From positions 37,322,052 to 37,386,051 of the forward strand of contig OX235274.1 of NCBI GenBank assembly GCA_944472155.2: a DNA stretch of 64,000 bases. Reading direction: 5' to 3'. The notes under the pieces were generated by a model. It did not search any database. It was given only the letters and a program-made list of their open reading frames with translations, and was not told the DNA's origin. A program made the translations under genes and the position numbers. This DNA comes from Trichobilharzia szidati. Lineage: Eukaryota > Platyhelminthes > Trematoda > Strigeidida > Schistosomatidae. Each line of letters begins with the position of its first letter. The stretch's first letter is position 1. Shown here one piece after another: positions 9,603 through 20,934 of the stretch.

Positions 9603-11687
9603 TTATATATTGATGATTTGTACATAACGTTTAGGCCAATGAACTCTCCTACCAGAGCGTGTAGTTTTCATAGGTTTCTCTGGCGACGTTGAAGCTTGCG
9701 TGGATGTGGCTGTTGGCACGTCGTTCAGCTGGTCTTTATCGTTGGCTTCGAAATCGTCGATGAATGCTGGTTTGACTCTGTCGACACTGATGGCTTCTGC
9801 TTTATTCAGTCGTTCTATCGTGATAAGTTTAGCATTTCTATTTAGAACTTTGAATGGGCCATCATAAGCGGGTTGAAGTGGTCGTTGTACACCCTCTCTC
9901 CTGACAAAGACGTGAGTGCAATCTGTAAGTTGTGGTGGGATGTATGACGTTCGTTCCTGCTGGCGTGGAAGTGATATCTTGAGCTCGTTCATGTGTTGTT
10001 TTAGCTGGTGCACATAACCAGTCATATCTTGTGGAACTTGGTTACCTGGTGTGAAAAATTCTCCTGGTAGTCGTAATGTTGTTCCATAGACTAGTTCGGA
10101 AACACAGCAGCCAATATCTTTCTTTAGAGCAGATCGTATACCAAGCAGTACCAGTGGAAGTTTGGTTGACCAGTCGTTTTGAGTCAAAGAATCAGCGAGC
10201 GCAGCTTTGAGTTGCCGATGAAGTCGTTCAACTATACCGTTGGAACTAGGGTGGTACGCGGTTGTTCGTATTTGTTTAATGCCCAGTAATTCAGTTAGCT
10301 GGTGAAAAAATCGGCTTTCAAACTGAGCACCTCTGTCCGTAGTGATAATGGATGGGACACCAAAATTAGCTATCCAGTTTTCGACCAAAGCTTTAGCTAC
10401 CGTTTCAGCTGAGACGTCGGCTATTGGAACTGCTACAGGCCAACGAGTGAATCTATCGATGCAAGTTAGAATGTAGTTGAAACCATTGGAAGGAGGTAGT
10501 GGACCAACTATGTCTACATGTATATGTTCAAATCTAGAGTCAGGGTTAGGAAAGCGACCAAGTGGTGCATTAGTGTGACGGTTGATTTTGACTCTTTGAC
10601 AAGACAAGCAATTTCGTGTCCACTTCTTAACATCGCTATTAATGTTCGGCCATATAAATCTTTCTTTTATTAGTTTGATAGTAGCACTGACACCGGGATG
10701 AGACAAGTTATGTAACTTCTCGAATACTGTATGTCTCACAGCTGCTGGAACGAAGGGTCGATATTTACCCGTAGAGGTGTCGCAGATTACTTTTGTCGCG
10801 CCAAAAGGAATTGCGTCTAGTTTTAAAGATGTTGTTTTAGAAGACATGATCTTTTTAAGTTCGGCATCATCTCGTTGTAAGTTTGAGAGACGTTCGTAGT
10901 CGATGTCTGGGCATACAATGTTATCAATGTGCATACGTGATAAAGCGTCTGCCACTTCATTGTGTCTACCCTTTACGTGTCGCAGATCGGAGGTGAACTG
11001 AGATATAAACTTGAGATGTCGTAGTTCACGCGGAGAGTAGTTATCCTGTTTTGCTGATAAGGCTTTCGTTAGAGCTTTATGGTCTGTAAAGACAGTAAAA
11101 GCTGTACCTTGCAGCATATGTCGAAAGTGCTTGATTGCTAAATAAACAGCCAATAACTCTCTACCAAAAATGCTATAGCGACACTGAGTAGGATTCAGTC
11201 GTTTCGAAAAGAATGCTAGGGGTTGCCATTCGCCGTGTACCTGTTGTTGTAAAACTGCCCCGATGGCAACGTCTGAAGCGTCTGTCATGAGAGACAGGGG
11301 TGCGTCATTTTGGCGTCTGACTAAGAGTGTCTTGTCATTTAACAATTGTTTGACATTTTCGAATGCTTTAACAGCTTCTGTGGGCAAATGGAATGAACGA
11401 CTATGTCCACGTAAGCAATCGGTTAATGGTTGTAAAGCTTTAGCACAGTTCGGTATAAAACGCCGGTAAAAATTAACGAGACCCAAAAATCTCCGTAATT
11501 TCTTAAAAGAATCTGGTAATGGATAATCTTTGATAGCTTGTACGCCATCAGGGACTGGTCTGATTCCTTGGCTATCGATTAAATGACCGAGGAATTTCAG
11601 TGAGGTCTTACCAAATTCGCATTTATCTAAGTTGATAGTCATGCCGTATTGGTTAAGTCTTTCAAACACTGTCTTCACATGTTTCAA
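9603..11687 (-). CDS. LTR-1 pol, second open part: RT end, RNase H, integrase
   Basis: 694 codons open after the stop near 11730. In order: rest of the RT palm and thumb (DKCEFG, FLGHLI, FRRFIPNCA), RNase H (MTDASDVAIGAVL; FTVFTDHKAL; ADALSR), then integrase with the zinc-binding HHCC domain (HNLSHPGVSATIKLI...CLSCQR) and the D,D-35-E core (HVDIVGPLP; TTDRGAQFES; HPSSNGIVERLHRQLK). It ends with a basic tail (TTRSGRRVHWPKRY) that has a counterpart at the end of LTR-2 pol. The methionine given by the first ATG is internal to RT, not a real start. The frame is otherwise undamaged, consistent with youth. Confidence 0.92.
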   Translation of the reverse strand: MKHVKTVFERLNQYGMTINLDKCEFGKTSLKFLGHLIDSQGIRPVPDGVQAIKDYPLPDSFKKLRRFLGLVNFYRRFIPNCAKALQPLTDCLRGHSRSFHLPTEAVKAFENVKQLLNDKTLLVRRQNDAPLSLMTDASDVAIGAVLQQQVHGEWQPLAFFSKRLNPTQCRYSIFGRELLAVYLAIKHFRHMLQGTAFTVFTDHKALTKALSAKQDNYSPRELRHLKFISQFTSDLRHVKGRHNEVADALSRMHIDNIVCPDIDYERLSNLQRDDAELKKIMSSKTTSLKLDAIPFGATKVICDTSTGKYRPFVPAAVRHTVFEKLHNLSHPGVSATIKLIKERFIWPNINSDVKKWTRNCLSCQRVKINRHTNAPLGRFPNPDSRFEHIHVDIVGPLPPSNGFNYILTCIDRFTRWPVAVPIADVSAETVAKALVENWIANFGVPSIITTDRGAQFESRFFHQLTELLGIKQIRTTAYHPSSNGIVERLHRQLKAALADSLTQNDWSTKLPLVLLGIRSALKKDIGCCVSELVYGTTLRLPGEFFTPGNQVPQDMTGYVHQLKQHMNELKISLPRQQERTSYIPPQLTDCTHVFVRREGVQRPLQPAYDGPFKVLNRNAKLITIERLNKAEAISVDRVKPAFIDDFEANDKDQLNDVPTATSTQASTSPEKPMKTTRSGRRVHWPKRYVQIINI

Positions 11688-11735
11688 ATGCTCGGCTTCG
11701 TCTGCACTTGCAATTAGTAAGTCGTCGATGTATGC

Positions 11736-13397
11736 TTAGACGAAAGGGAGACCACGGAGTACTTGGTCGATTAGGCGTTGAAATGTCTGAGCGGCGTTCA
11801 TTAGTCCGAAGGGCACGCGTACGAATTCGTATAAGCCAAATGGTGTGGTAATGGCGGTTTTCGGAACGTCATCCGGGTGGATGGGGATGTGATGATACGC
11901 TCTGACAAGATCGATTTTAGAGAAAACTTTAACATCTGGTAAGTTGCTAGCGAAATCGTGGATATGTGGTATTGGGTATCGATCAGGTACCGTTTGCTTG
12001 TTTAAAGCTCGATAATCACCACACGGCCGTATCTCACCAGAAGACTTTTTAGGTACCATGTGAAGCAGTGAAGACCAAGAGCTGTTGGACGGTCGAATAA
12101 TACCAAGCTCTAGCATTTTATCGAACTCTGTTTTTGCGATTTTAAGTCGATGTGGGTCAAGGCGTCGGGGACGTGCAAAAACTAATAGTCCAGTGGTTTT
12201 AATATGATGAACCACATGATGCTTCGGTTCTGTTCCTCGACAAGAAGGTTGTAAAAGGTCAGGAAACTGATTTACCAAATTGGTATATGGAGATGCTGGT
12301 GTGCGTGTGACCATCAAGTTCAGTGATGATGCACGGCTAATCGTACCAGCAATGTACGTTTTATTGAGCGAGTCTATAAGCTTGGGGCTCATCGGATCAA
12401 CTAGCAGTTTGTGCTGCTGTAGAAAATCGATACCGAGGATTGGGGATGGAACGTCTGCAATGATGAACGACCAAGTGTAGGTATTCTTCAAACCAAAATC
12501 CAAAGTCATTCGTTTACTTCCATATGTAACAATACTGGACTGATTAACAGCTTGGAGCGTAACTGCTGGGTCAGGATGTTGACGTTCCTGTGTAGACGGG
12601 GGGAGAACACTCACCTCTGCTCCTGTGTCGACTAAGAATGTAGTACCGGTATTTTTATCTGTTACATAAAACAAACGACTGTTAGATCGTAGATTGTCAA
12701 CAGTATTTTTTACACATGACGATATATCTTTTGGTTTAGTCTGAAAGTTGCAAGGTGAACGGCACCGTCGTGCATTGCTTCCATAACTACGGTGATACCA
12801 GCAAATATTATCGCGATGTCGAGACGTGCTAGGGGATCGAGAAAGACGTCGACGAGACGAGCTTCTAGAACGGCTTGGTTGTGTGCGTGTGGTCAGTTTT
12901 GCTAACTGACTCAGTAAGGTGTCGACTTTGTGTTCTAGAACCTGTATTCTATCGTGAGTGTCTGGCATTCTGCTAGTGGAAGCGACATATTGAGGTGTTG
13001 ACCTCTCGTACATGCGATCCGCAATTTCGGTGAGCCTTTCTGTGTCAATGTCGTCGCCTCCGAAAGCAAGAACCTGCTGGATGTTTGCGGGAAGTCGTCG
13101 TAGCCATATTTGGTAAAAGAGACGTTTATCGATTTCTCTTCCGGCAACTAGGCTTTGCATATGCCTCATGAGTTGAGATGGGGTTTTATCACCTAGCTCA
13201 ACATTGCTTAACAGGCGATCGAGTGCTTGCCTATCTGAAAGCGAAGTGCATCGCAGTACCTCTTCCTTCAACTTGTCGTAAGGCGCTTCTGTGCTGGGTT
13301 GGACGATGTATTGCCGTACCTGCTCGGCGACTTCGTCTGGTAGCACTGTCAGGTGCTTACCACAAATTACTGCAGGTTGTGCTATGAACAAACACAA
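11736..13397 (-). CDS. LTR-1 gag-protease-RT, first open part
   Basis: About 550 codons. Gag occupies the first ~220: a capsid-like part ([20 protein letters not shown]), then the zinc finger [18 protein letters not shown], a C-x2-H-x9-C-x3-C motif that defines the CsRn1 clade. The aspartic protease follows ([13 protein letters not shown]), then RT ([38 protein letters not shown]). It stops at a TAA near 11736, one codon before AYIDD, the RT catalytic site. No ATG is in frame at the 5' end, and compared with LTR-2 about 45-50 N-terminal gag residues are absent. Confidence 0.9.
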   Translation of the reverse strand: MCLFIAQPAVICGKHLTVLPDEVAEQVRQYIVQPSTEAPYDKLKEEVLRCTSLSDRQALDRLLSNVELGDKTPSQLMRHMQSLVAGREIDKRLFYQIWLRRLPANIQQVLAFGGDDIDTERLTEIADRMYERSTPQYVASTSRMPDTHDRIQVLEHKVDTLLSQLAKLTTRTQPSRSRSSSRRRLSRSPSTSRHRDNICWYHRSYGSNARRCRSPCNFQTKPKDISSCVKNTVDNLRSNSRLFYVTDKNTGTTFLVDTGAEVSVLPPSTQERQHPDPAVTLQAVNQSSIVTYGSKRMTLDFGLKNTYTWSFIIADVPSPILGIDFLQQHKLLVDPMSPKLIDSLNKTYIAGTISRASSLNLMVTRTPASPYTNLVNQFPDLLQPSCRGTEPKHHVVHHIKTTGLLVFARPRRLDPHRLKIAKTEFDKMLELGIIRPSNSSWSSLLHMVPKKSSGEIRPCGDYRALNKQTVPDRYPIPHIHDFASNLPDVKVFSKIDLVRAYHHIPIHPDDVPKTAITTPFGLYEFVRVPFGLMNAAQTFQRLIDQVLRGLPFV

Positions 13398-13517
13398 GAA
13401 TGAGTTCGAATTGTTTAATAAATATATAGATCCGCGAAAGTTAGAGTCTTAATAATCCAGCAAGTGTACGACGCGTCGAGGTCAAAAAGTCGTCGGAGTC
13501 GGAGTCAGCAATTTGTC

Positions 13518-13530
13518 GTCGGGCTCACCA
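13518..13530 (-). other. LTR-1 primer-binding site
   Basis: On the minus strand 'tggtgagcccgac' starts four bases after the 5' LTR ends. The same 13-mer sits behind the 5' LTR of LTR-2. It starts TGG as expected for pairing with a tRNA 3' CCA end; the tRNA was not identified. Confidence 0.75.
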
Positions 13531-13533
13531 ATT

Positions 13534-13836
13534 TGTTGCGTGTTCTATTTGACTAAATTAGCGTACACGTACTTCCTAGTACTTCTTCACGTTTATGAAT
13601 GTGCGTAGACGTTGTGGCTACTCGACGCCCACAACGTAAAATCAGAAGGCACTTGTGAAGAGTGTAATCGTGTATTATAGCCGTAGTCAAATTTCAAAAT
13701 TGTATCAAGGTAACGGTCAACAGTAAATTGACAAATGTTTACGAAGTACATATAAAATCGGTATGTGTAAACATATAATATGAGTATGTAAATTAGATTA
13801 AAAACGTATGTTTATAGTTGGTATAGGGGTACTACA
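13534..13836 (-). repeat. 5' LTR of LTR-1
   Basis: 303 bp, starting TG and ending CA on the minus strand. It should hold the promoter for the element. Confidence 0.92.
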
Positions 13837-13840
13837 TATT

Positions 13841-14815
13841 CTTTGGATTTTGCAGGAACCCCTCATCTTCATCCGAAGACTATTCTACAACCGGTACACA
13901 GCTTTTACCAGTAGACAGGACTACAGCAGTGAACGCTTCGGTGGGTAATATTAATGATGTGTAACAGCGGATTTTAACTGTATCAGCAAGTAACCATTAT
14001 AACTCGCTGACTGTAGTTTTGATTATATACTGATACAATATTAGCTCATTAACATGGATTTTTATTCGGACATCTTGTACCATTACCGAGCTCGTTAATG
14101 AGTTCCCTACGCACTTAAATTCACCTACACGACCTGGAAGTGGTTCCAACTCTCTACATGTGACGACACAGTATCCAGGTGAAATGCAAAGTTTATAATT
14201 TTGGAGACGTGGAGACTTAGTTGTTGCTTTATACACTACGTAGGATACAGATCCTTGTTTACAGCATATTGACGACCAAAATATGATGCTGGCAGAAAAA
14301 TTAAATGATGACTGTTATACTACCAGTAAAACTTTCCAATAAGTGGGTCGCCAGTGAATAACTTCTGGCTAATTGTTGATTCTAAGGCAGTTATTCCACA
14401 TAAAATCTCTTTTGTCATCGTGCTTCATCAGTTTCTTGTTCAGTGTTCGTTGCTACAGGGAGAGAAAAGAAGCAGAGTGATTCTTTTATTCAGTAATCAC
14501 CGAGAAGGCGATTAATCTACGAAGGGATGCGAATCGTGATGAGTAGTGAACACTAGCTGAAAACAAGACTCTCAGCATGCGAAGCAACAAAAACACAACG
14601 GAGGGGTGGAATTCTGAAAGATCTAACGATATCATTTGACTAAGAAATTTGAAATAAAACAGGGCGAGTTGTTTTCTATGAGATGAGATTGGCAACAATG
14701 TGGATTATGCACCACAATTCATTCCGGAAGATAAATCAGCTGTTGAAATAGGTTACAGTGGCCATGTCAGTGCATTCAACGAAAGGAAAACTGGGTATAT
14801 ACGGCTTGATTAGTA
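13841..14815. other. no gene recognised
   Basis: A minus-strand frame at 14236-13997 (79 codons, cysteine-bearing) resembles nothing I recognise. A plausible acceptor precedes it, so it could be an exon, but no partner exon was found. Confidence 0.35.
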
Positions 14816-15050
14816 CTATTATCATTCCCTTGGTTCCGAGTGGGATACTGGGATTCAGAGCTTCTCCATTTCCCTCTGTTCTCTACAGTCATTTCTAGCG
14901 GGAACCACGATTTCCCATGAGGTCCCACTTTCTCCTCACACCCCAATACTTCGACGAGTATATTGTGTTTTGATGGGGAAAAGAACTGTGGCAAACACCT
15001 GTTTTACTTCAATTTCCATCACACTTCTGGTGTAAGCGATTTTCAACACA
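14815..15050 (-). mobile_element. RTE-B 3'-end fragment
   Basis: Carries the family 3' end ('cccttggttccgagtgg' on the plus strand) and a short piece of the 3' UTR, directly before a second RTE-B copy in the same orientation. Confidence 0.6.
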
Positions 15051-15057
15051 TTCAGAT

Positions 15058-17621
15058 AGCTTATTATTATTGTTATTCATCCACTGGGCTCCTTGCTGAA
15101 CGTAAGGCTTCAACAACACATCTCCATTTCATTTTGTGCTCTGTTGTCATTTTGGCTGTCTCCGTAATCTACCATAAGCTTCCATAGGCTTCTCAGACAA
15201 CCTCTCCATATCGCATTTGGACTCACTTCTAACTCGTCGTTTCGCATTCGGGTTCCACTCTAGGACCTGTTTGGCACACGATGTTACTTTGGGATCTCCT
15301 CATGGATGTTTGGGTGATCTCAGTTTTCTTCGGCGTATTTATTTGACGATAGGTTCTTGATTGGTTCGCTTCCAGAGCTCCTTCCTGGTCGTACGCTTTG
15401 GCCGGCCAGTTGGTTTTAAATGTGGAACAGAGGCAGTTGCTGACAAAAGTCTGTAGCCTGTTGGGGATGCTTTTCGTTAAGAGCTCGCCAAGGCTGTAAA
15501 TCCTTAAAACGGACTAATTTGACATAAGCGCTGAAAATCCGAACGTTGTTCTTAATGCTGGGCGCAGTAGACTTTCACATCGGTTTGAAATCAATGAACA
15601 ACTGCATTGCTTATCCAATCGTGATAGACTTTGACATAGTCGTTTGTGCCGTCCTTAGTTGAGGCGATAATGCATGGATAGGTGACTTCAAATTTCTTCT
15701 GCTGATAATGATTAGTGCTTATTGTGGTTGGTCGGTTGACTGTCTTCGTTATCCTTGTCATCTCCATAGTCCAATTAGGTCCCGTGTTCTCTATTTACCT
15801 ATTCTTTCTGTTAACTTGTCGGTTTTCACCTGCTGATCTGATTCATTTGACATGATTCGCTCGTCGTAAATCTAGCTTGTTTCGAGAGGAATGCTGGACA
15901 TAGTGCATCTTTTGGTCCCTCCAAGATGGCTTAACCTAATATTTTACTTGACCTGGAAATGAGCGTGACACCGAATTAGTTTCCGCAAGGGCCTAAATTG
16001 CTCCTTTTTGGTCGTTTGACGTGGTAATTTTCTTTCCGATATGTGGGTGCCTTATCTCCCTTCCAAATGTTTCGAAATCGTCGCCGTGGCATTTCCGCTG
16101 GGATTTCTGGACCCTTTATCAGTGCTTCAAGAGGAGTTCCGCATGGTCCTTCTGGCTTCCCTATCTTCAGAGGCTTGATTGAATTCATGACTTCTACTTT
16201 TGCTGGAGTCTAGGAAACCAATTATGTAGGCTGCTTGAATTATTTTGAACTCGTTTTGAGTTGGTTTCGATTAAGCGTAACACCCAATATTGATGCGTGG
16301 CTATGACCCTGCTGGACCTAGCGCTAGTACCACCACCTGCTGAATCTATAGCCTAGCCTACCTATCCTGGTGGCCAACTAGCGTAGGGAGAATGTAACAG
16401 TTAAGGCTGCTGAAAGATGTATTTATTCGCGATGACTTGTAGGGAACTTACAAGTAGATGATCACACCACAACGAAGCTGCGAAAATTTTGTCCCCTGGA
16501 AATTATATTAACCACCACGTGTTTCAATCCGCATGAATAACAGACTGATCGCTAGTGTTGAAACGGCTGAGATTCAACTGAGTTGACGAAATTCTTTGAT
16601 CCCTTATGGGAGGATCGGTGTCTACTGGCAGTTCTGTGCGTGCAGTTGGTGGTGTTCCTGGACAAGTTGCAGGTGATGGCCAATTCAAGCGTCCTTTGAA
16701 GTGATCAGCCCATTGTCTCGTTTGTTTCTCCTCCTTAGGAATCAGGTTCTTGTGGACATTTTTTATTGATTTTATCATCTAGGTTGATCTCTTCCCGGAT
16801 GGAGACTTGGTTATCTGGTATAATGTTCTAAGATCTCCTTTACCTGCAGGCTGTCTGTTCTGCTTCGGTTGCCAACCAGTGTGTCCTAGAATTGTCTTTT
16901 GTCTTTCCCGGCATTTTTCTTAATTTTTACATTCAGTGCAGTGTACCTTGAACCCAGCCTCTCCTTCTGTTGTCCATCTTTGCATCGAGTTATCTCCTTA
17001 CCATCATCCTCTCATCTGTCCTATTAGCTTCCAAATAGGTGTCCATTGAGAACTACTCATTGTCTTTCTTCTTCTTTCTTCCTAGAATTGTTGTACACGT
17101 TTCCTTGGAAATCACCTCCGGAGAGTTAGTTTCAATTTTCTCCCACCCTGGTTTCCACGGCGATAACACATAATGTCTCCGACTTAGCTCTGATCTGATC
17201 TGTAGTGAAGGTATCCCTGGTGGTTTTTGTCCTTTCACTTTCCGAGTGTTGAACCTGAATTGTAGTCTGTCTCCAGGTGCTTTGAAGGCTCTCGGCCTGA
17301 CCTAGAATGTCCCCTGCACCGGATAATGGGCTGAGCCAAAATCTCCCCTTTTTGACTTCGTGTACAGCAGACTGCGTCCCCAACTTCTATAGCAATACCG
17401 AGATGAAATCTGTCTGGATTTTGGCCTGTCTGTCGGATGAAATCGACGTTACCTTGTGTAAATCGCTGTGCTTATATACGATGCCATCGATCGCCAAAAG
17501 CATAGAAGTCTACGAAGAGTCTTTCGTTCTCATTCATTTTGCCAAGAATCTCTCAATCCATGATGGGTTCTTCTCCTGTATTGTCTGCTTCCAATTTATC
17601 ATTCATATTGCCCATTGCTAT
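15058..17621 (-). mobile_element. SR2-like RTE (RTE-B), 3' part of a copy split by LTR-2
   Basis: The minus strand runs from endonuclease into RT and 3' UTR. Visible pieces are the RT region around 16190-16130 (a decayed KxxGPxGxPxEAL motif) and endonuclease-derived sequence at 17380-17600, which parallels 43280-43560 in another copy. It continues at 20935-21580 beyond the inserted LTR-2. Many stops make it an old copy. Confidence 0.75.
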
Positions 17622-17963
17622 TGTAGCGGTAAATAATTCCCCAAAATTATTAACCACAGCAATCATCACTCAACATTGGATGCTGACCATCACTGTTTAA
17701 GTCGACTTGTTTAGCTGAAGGCTTACGGTCAAGCATCCCCGCCATTTGGTGCTCCGTCGTGTCACGTGCGTGCACAATTACTAGCTAGCTAAGCATTCAC
17801 CTCTACCCGCGATTTTGTCCCGAAATATAATACGTACTTTGGACGACAAAATCTGGTCTTTTGCTTTACCATTTGGTACTCGAAGAACGAACACTATAGT
17901 GGTTGTTGGTATAAGATCTTGCGTTAGTATAATCCGTACAACTCGCGAACGTCGATACCCGCA
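17622..17963 (+). repeat. 5' LTR of LTR-2
   Basis: 342 bp, TGTAGCGG...CGCA. Confidence 0.92.
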
Positions 17964-17973
17964 GTCACTAAAC

Positions 17974-17986
17974 TGGTGAGCCCGAC
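17974..17986 (+). other. LTR-2 primer-binding site
   Basis: 'tggtgagcccgac', ten bases after the 5' LTR and identical to that of LTR-1. Confidence 0.75.
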
Positions 17987-18085
17987 CACGAACTACATCT
18001 TCAATTCACACGCAGATAAACCCGGTGAGTTCGTTCCTTTTTGTGTTTATTCTTGTACTATATTGTTATCGACATATTTTTCGTC

Positions 18086-18904
18086 ATGAGTGATCCTAGC
18101 CTCAAGGTTATTCAGATTCGCTCAACCGCCAAAACAATCCAGCTAGTACCATATTGGCCAGATAATGCTGAAACGTGGTTTCAGATTGCTGAGTCCGATT
18201 TTTGTGAACATGGCATAACCGATCAACGTTCACAGTTCCTTGCAGTTATTCACGCCCTACCGCGGGAATTCAGCAGGTGCGTAACTCTGCAGATGTCGGT
18301 AAGTAACTCGTACGAGTTGCTCAAAACATCCCTCCTCAAGAGAAACGTTCTCATGGATCGACAACGTCTGGATGAGTTATTTCGTAACATCGAGTTAGGA
18401 GATCAGTCAGCCGTGAGCATGCTGGCAAGAATGAAAGAGATCATTGGCCAAAGTCAGTTCGATGAAGGACTGTTCAGAGAACTATTTTTATCCAAACTGC
18501 CACAGTCAGTCCAGACTGTACTTGTGACACTTCAAAGTGTTCTCATAGATGATTTAGCTGTCTCTGCAGATAGAATTCTAGAGATAACGAAACGGCCAGT
18601 TACCGAAGTATACTCTGTTACCGAACAGACTTCGAAGAAGGATTCTGCAATGATAGAGTTAATCAACTCCGTCCAGCAGATGCTTAGGTCAAACAAGCCT
18701 AGCAATTCCTCCTATCGTCGTTCTAAATCCCCTCAACGTATGAACGCACGTGGACGATCTAAGCCCAACACACGTCCTCTCAAAAATCCTGACTGGTGTT
18801 GGTATCACAACACCTATGGCAAGGAAGCGAAATGTTGTCGAAAACCTTGTGATTTCGGCGAAGCTTCCAAGTCTGTGGGAAACTATCCCGCCGGCACGCG
18901 TTAG
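18086..18904 (+). CDS. LTR-2 gag
   Basis: About 272 codons from ATG at 18086 (MSDPSLK); an upstream in-frame ATG at 18041 is possible, but the later start matches the usual short gag N-terminus better. The capsid-like region includes WFQIAESDF and LDELFRNIELGDQ. Near the C-terminus is CWYHNTYGKEAKCCRKPC, the C-x2-H-x9-C-x3-C finger of CsRn1-type gag, which binds the element RNA. The frame ends TAG and pol continues in the -1 frame, so pol expression would need a frameshift. Gag appears intact, so this defective element still makes the part needed for particle formation. Confidence 0.88.
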   Translation: MSDPSLKVIQIRSTAKTIQLVPYWPDNAETWFQIAESDFCEHGITDQRSQFLAVIHALPREFSRCVTLQMSVSNSYELLKTSLLKRNVLMDRQRLDELFRNIELGDQSAVSMLARMKEIIGQSQFDEGLFRELFLSKLPQSVQTVLVTLQSVLIDDLAVSADRILEITKRPVTEVYSVTEQTSKKDSAMIELINSVQQMLRSNKPSNSSYRRSKSPQRMNARGRSKPNTRPLKNPDWCWYHNTYGKEAKCCRKPCDFGEASKSVGNYPAGTR

Positions 18905-20139
18905 CGGCAACCGTCGCCGGTGGCACTAGCCGCTTACTTTACATCCATGATGTAATTAGCCAGACTAGATATCTAGTCGACACAGGCGCCGAAGTCAGCG
19001 TCCTTCCTGCTACAGCAGCAGATCGACAGAAGGATCCTAACTTCAACCTACAGGCTGCAAATGGAAAACCAATTGCAACCTATGGTCGGAAATACGTCTA
19101 TCTGAACGTAGGTTTACGCAAACCTATTCAGTGGATTTTCCTGATCGCTGACGTCACAATGCCCATCATCGGCACGGACCTACTTAATCATCATGATTTG
19201 CTCGTAGACGTCCGCCGTAAACGATTAATTGACAACACTACTAGTTTGTCTATCAAAGGCATAACTTACGTAGGCCCCAGCTTGCCAATCGTTAAGATGA
19301 AAGCAATCCTTGATCCAACCTTTCAACCGATTGTTGACAAATATCCGGAACTGAATTGCCCATCTAACGATCTCCCGTGCATAACCAGCAATCTTATGCA
19401 CCATATCATAACCTGAGGACAGCCCGTGACATCTAAAGCACGACGACTGGCCCCTGACAAACTGAGAATTGCCAGAAACGAATTCGATCATATGCTCACC
19501 CTTGGCATCATTCGGCCATCGAATAGTCCATGGGCATCCCCATTGCATATGGTACCGAAAAAGGATAGCAACGATTGGCGACCCACTGGTGATTATCGGC
19601 GAGTGAACGCCAAAACAACCCCTGATTGCTACCCTTTGCCTCACATACACGACTTGACGGCAACGTTATCTGGAGCATCTACATTCTCCAAAATCGACTT
19701 GGTTAAAGCATATAACCAAATCCCCATGGCAACGGAAGATATTCCGAAAACGGCTATCATCACGCCTTTCGGACTTTTTGAATTCCTACGTATGCCATTC
19801 GGCCTCCGGAATGCGGCCCAAACATTCCAACGCTTCATCAACGAAGTATTTCGCGGTCTCGGCTTTGTATACGCATACTTAGACGACTGCCTCATTGCCA
19901 GTCCAGATAAAGAAACTCACCTTGGACACTTGGACTTGGCATTTGAAAGGTTACGCCAACATGGTGTTACCATCAATATACAGAAGTGTCAAATAGGCGT
20001 TGACTCACTCGATTTTCTGGGTCACACTATTGACTGTCAGGGCATTCGCCCACTGGCTACTTCGGTCGATCACTCTAAGAAAACGCGTTCTGGACGTCAC
20101 GTCAGATTCCCAGAATACCTTCACACCTATTTCACATAA
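18901..20139 (+). pseudogene. LTR-2 pol remnant: protease and partial RT fused to the pol tail
   Basis: In the -1 frame relative to gag. Protease ([15 protein letters not shown], about 18955) leads into the RT connection, broken by one TGA at 19414-19416. RT follows ([48 protein letters not shown] at about 19870). After [14 protein letters not shown] the sequence jumps in frame to [14 protein letters not shown], the counterpart of the last residues of LTR-1 pol. The RT thumb, RNase H and integrase are therefore cleanly missing. It cannot reverse transcribe or integrate by itself. Confidence 0.88.
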
Positions 20140-20576
20140 CTGAGTGACACATCAATTTTTTTATGTTGCGTCATTTAACACAAGTAAATGATATTTTTCC
20201 TATAACTGTACATAAAATTAAATTAGATGTATATTTTTTTCCCGATATTTTGAACTTTACATTATTTTGCTGTATAGTAGATGCACGTCATTTTTTTTTG
20301 GTAAAAAAACGCTTATTTGGTACATTTTTCTTGACATGGTTCTCAGCATTCTTGTTTTCTTTTCCAGGTGCAACGGGCACTGGACAGGAAACAAACGAAG
20401 CACGAGATCCAACGAACAACATCGAGGAAGCTATGTACAGACATCCTATTAGCATAGGCAGACAGACCAGCAGGCTCTCCATCAAGCCGCTCGGAAGATT
20501 TTTTTTCACCCATCAGGGAACCATCGAGAATTTTTTACTCCTGGCTGGTCATGTCTTAGGGTCCTCACAAACCCAC

Positions 20577-20591
20577 TAGGGGGGGAGTGAG
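20577..20591 (+). other. LTR-2 polypurine tract
   Basis: A G-rich run ending 'gggggagtgag' immediately before the 3' LTR at 20593; the start site for plus-strand synthesis in this element class. Confidence 0.75.
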
Positions 20592-20592
20592 C

Positions 20593-20934
20593 TGTAGCGG
20601 TAAATAATTCCCCAAAATTATTAACCACAGCAATCATCACTCAACATTGGATGCTGACCATCACTGTTTAAGTCGACTTGTTTAGCTGAAGGCTTACGGT
20701 CAAGCATCCCCGCCATTTGGTGCTCCGTCGTGTCACGTGCGTGCACAATTACTAGCTAGCTAAGCATTCACCTCTACCCGCGATTTTGTCCCGAAATATA
20801 ATACGTACTTTGGACGACAAAATCTGGTCTTTTGCTTTACCATTTGGTACTCGAAGAACGAACACTATAGTGGTTGTTGGTATAAGATCTTGCGTTAGTA
20901 TAATCCGTACAACTCGCGAACGTCGATACCCGCA
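20593..20934 (+). repeat. 3' LTR of LTR-2
   Basis: 342 bp, identical by eye to 17622-17963. Confidence 0.92.

Larger units (their letters stand above)
8886..13836 (-). mobile_element. LTR-1: CsRn1/Boudicca-clade Ty3/gypsy retrotransposon, full length
   Basis: A 4951-bp element with two 303-bp LTRs that differ, by eye, at one base (the terminal TG of the LTR is TA in the copy at 9188). Both ends are flanked by the 4-bp duplication 'tatt' (8882-8885 and 13837-13840). It carries a primer-binding site, gag with the CHCC finger of the CsRn1 clade, protease, RT, RNase H and integrase. Near-identical LTRs mean recent insertion. A stop codon in RT and a missing gag N-terminus mean that it could only have moved with proteins supplied in trans, or was damaged afterwards. 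Confidence 0.93.
17622..20934 (+). mobile_element. LTR-2: internally deleted CsRn1-clade LTR retrotransposon
   Basis: A 3.3-kb element with two 342-bp LTRs (17622-17963 and 20593-20934) that read as identical. It has a primer-binding site, gag, protease and half an RT; the rest of RT, RNase H and integrase are deleted. 'gccca' lies at 17610-17614 and 20935-20939, and the equivalent unfilled site is visible in the RTE-B copy near 43520. A few extra bases separate the left repeat from the LTR, so the duplication is not clean. Confidence 0.9.

Noticed and set aside
13997..14236. Host exon on the minus strand
   Set aside because: Plausible splice sites but no recognisable domain or partner exon; left as unassigned sequence.
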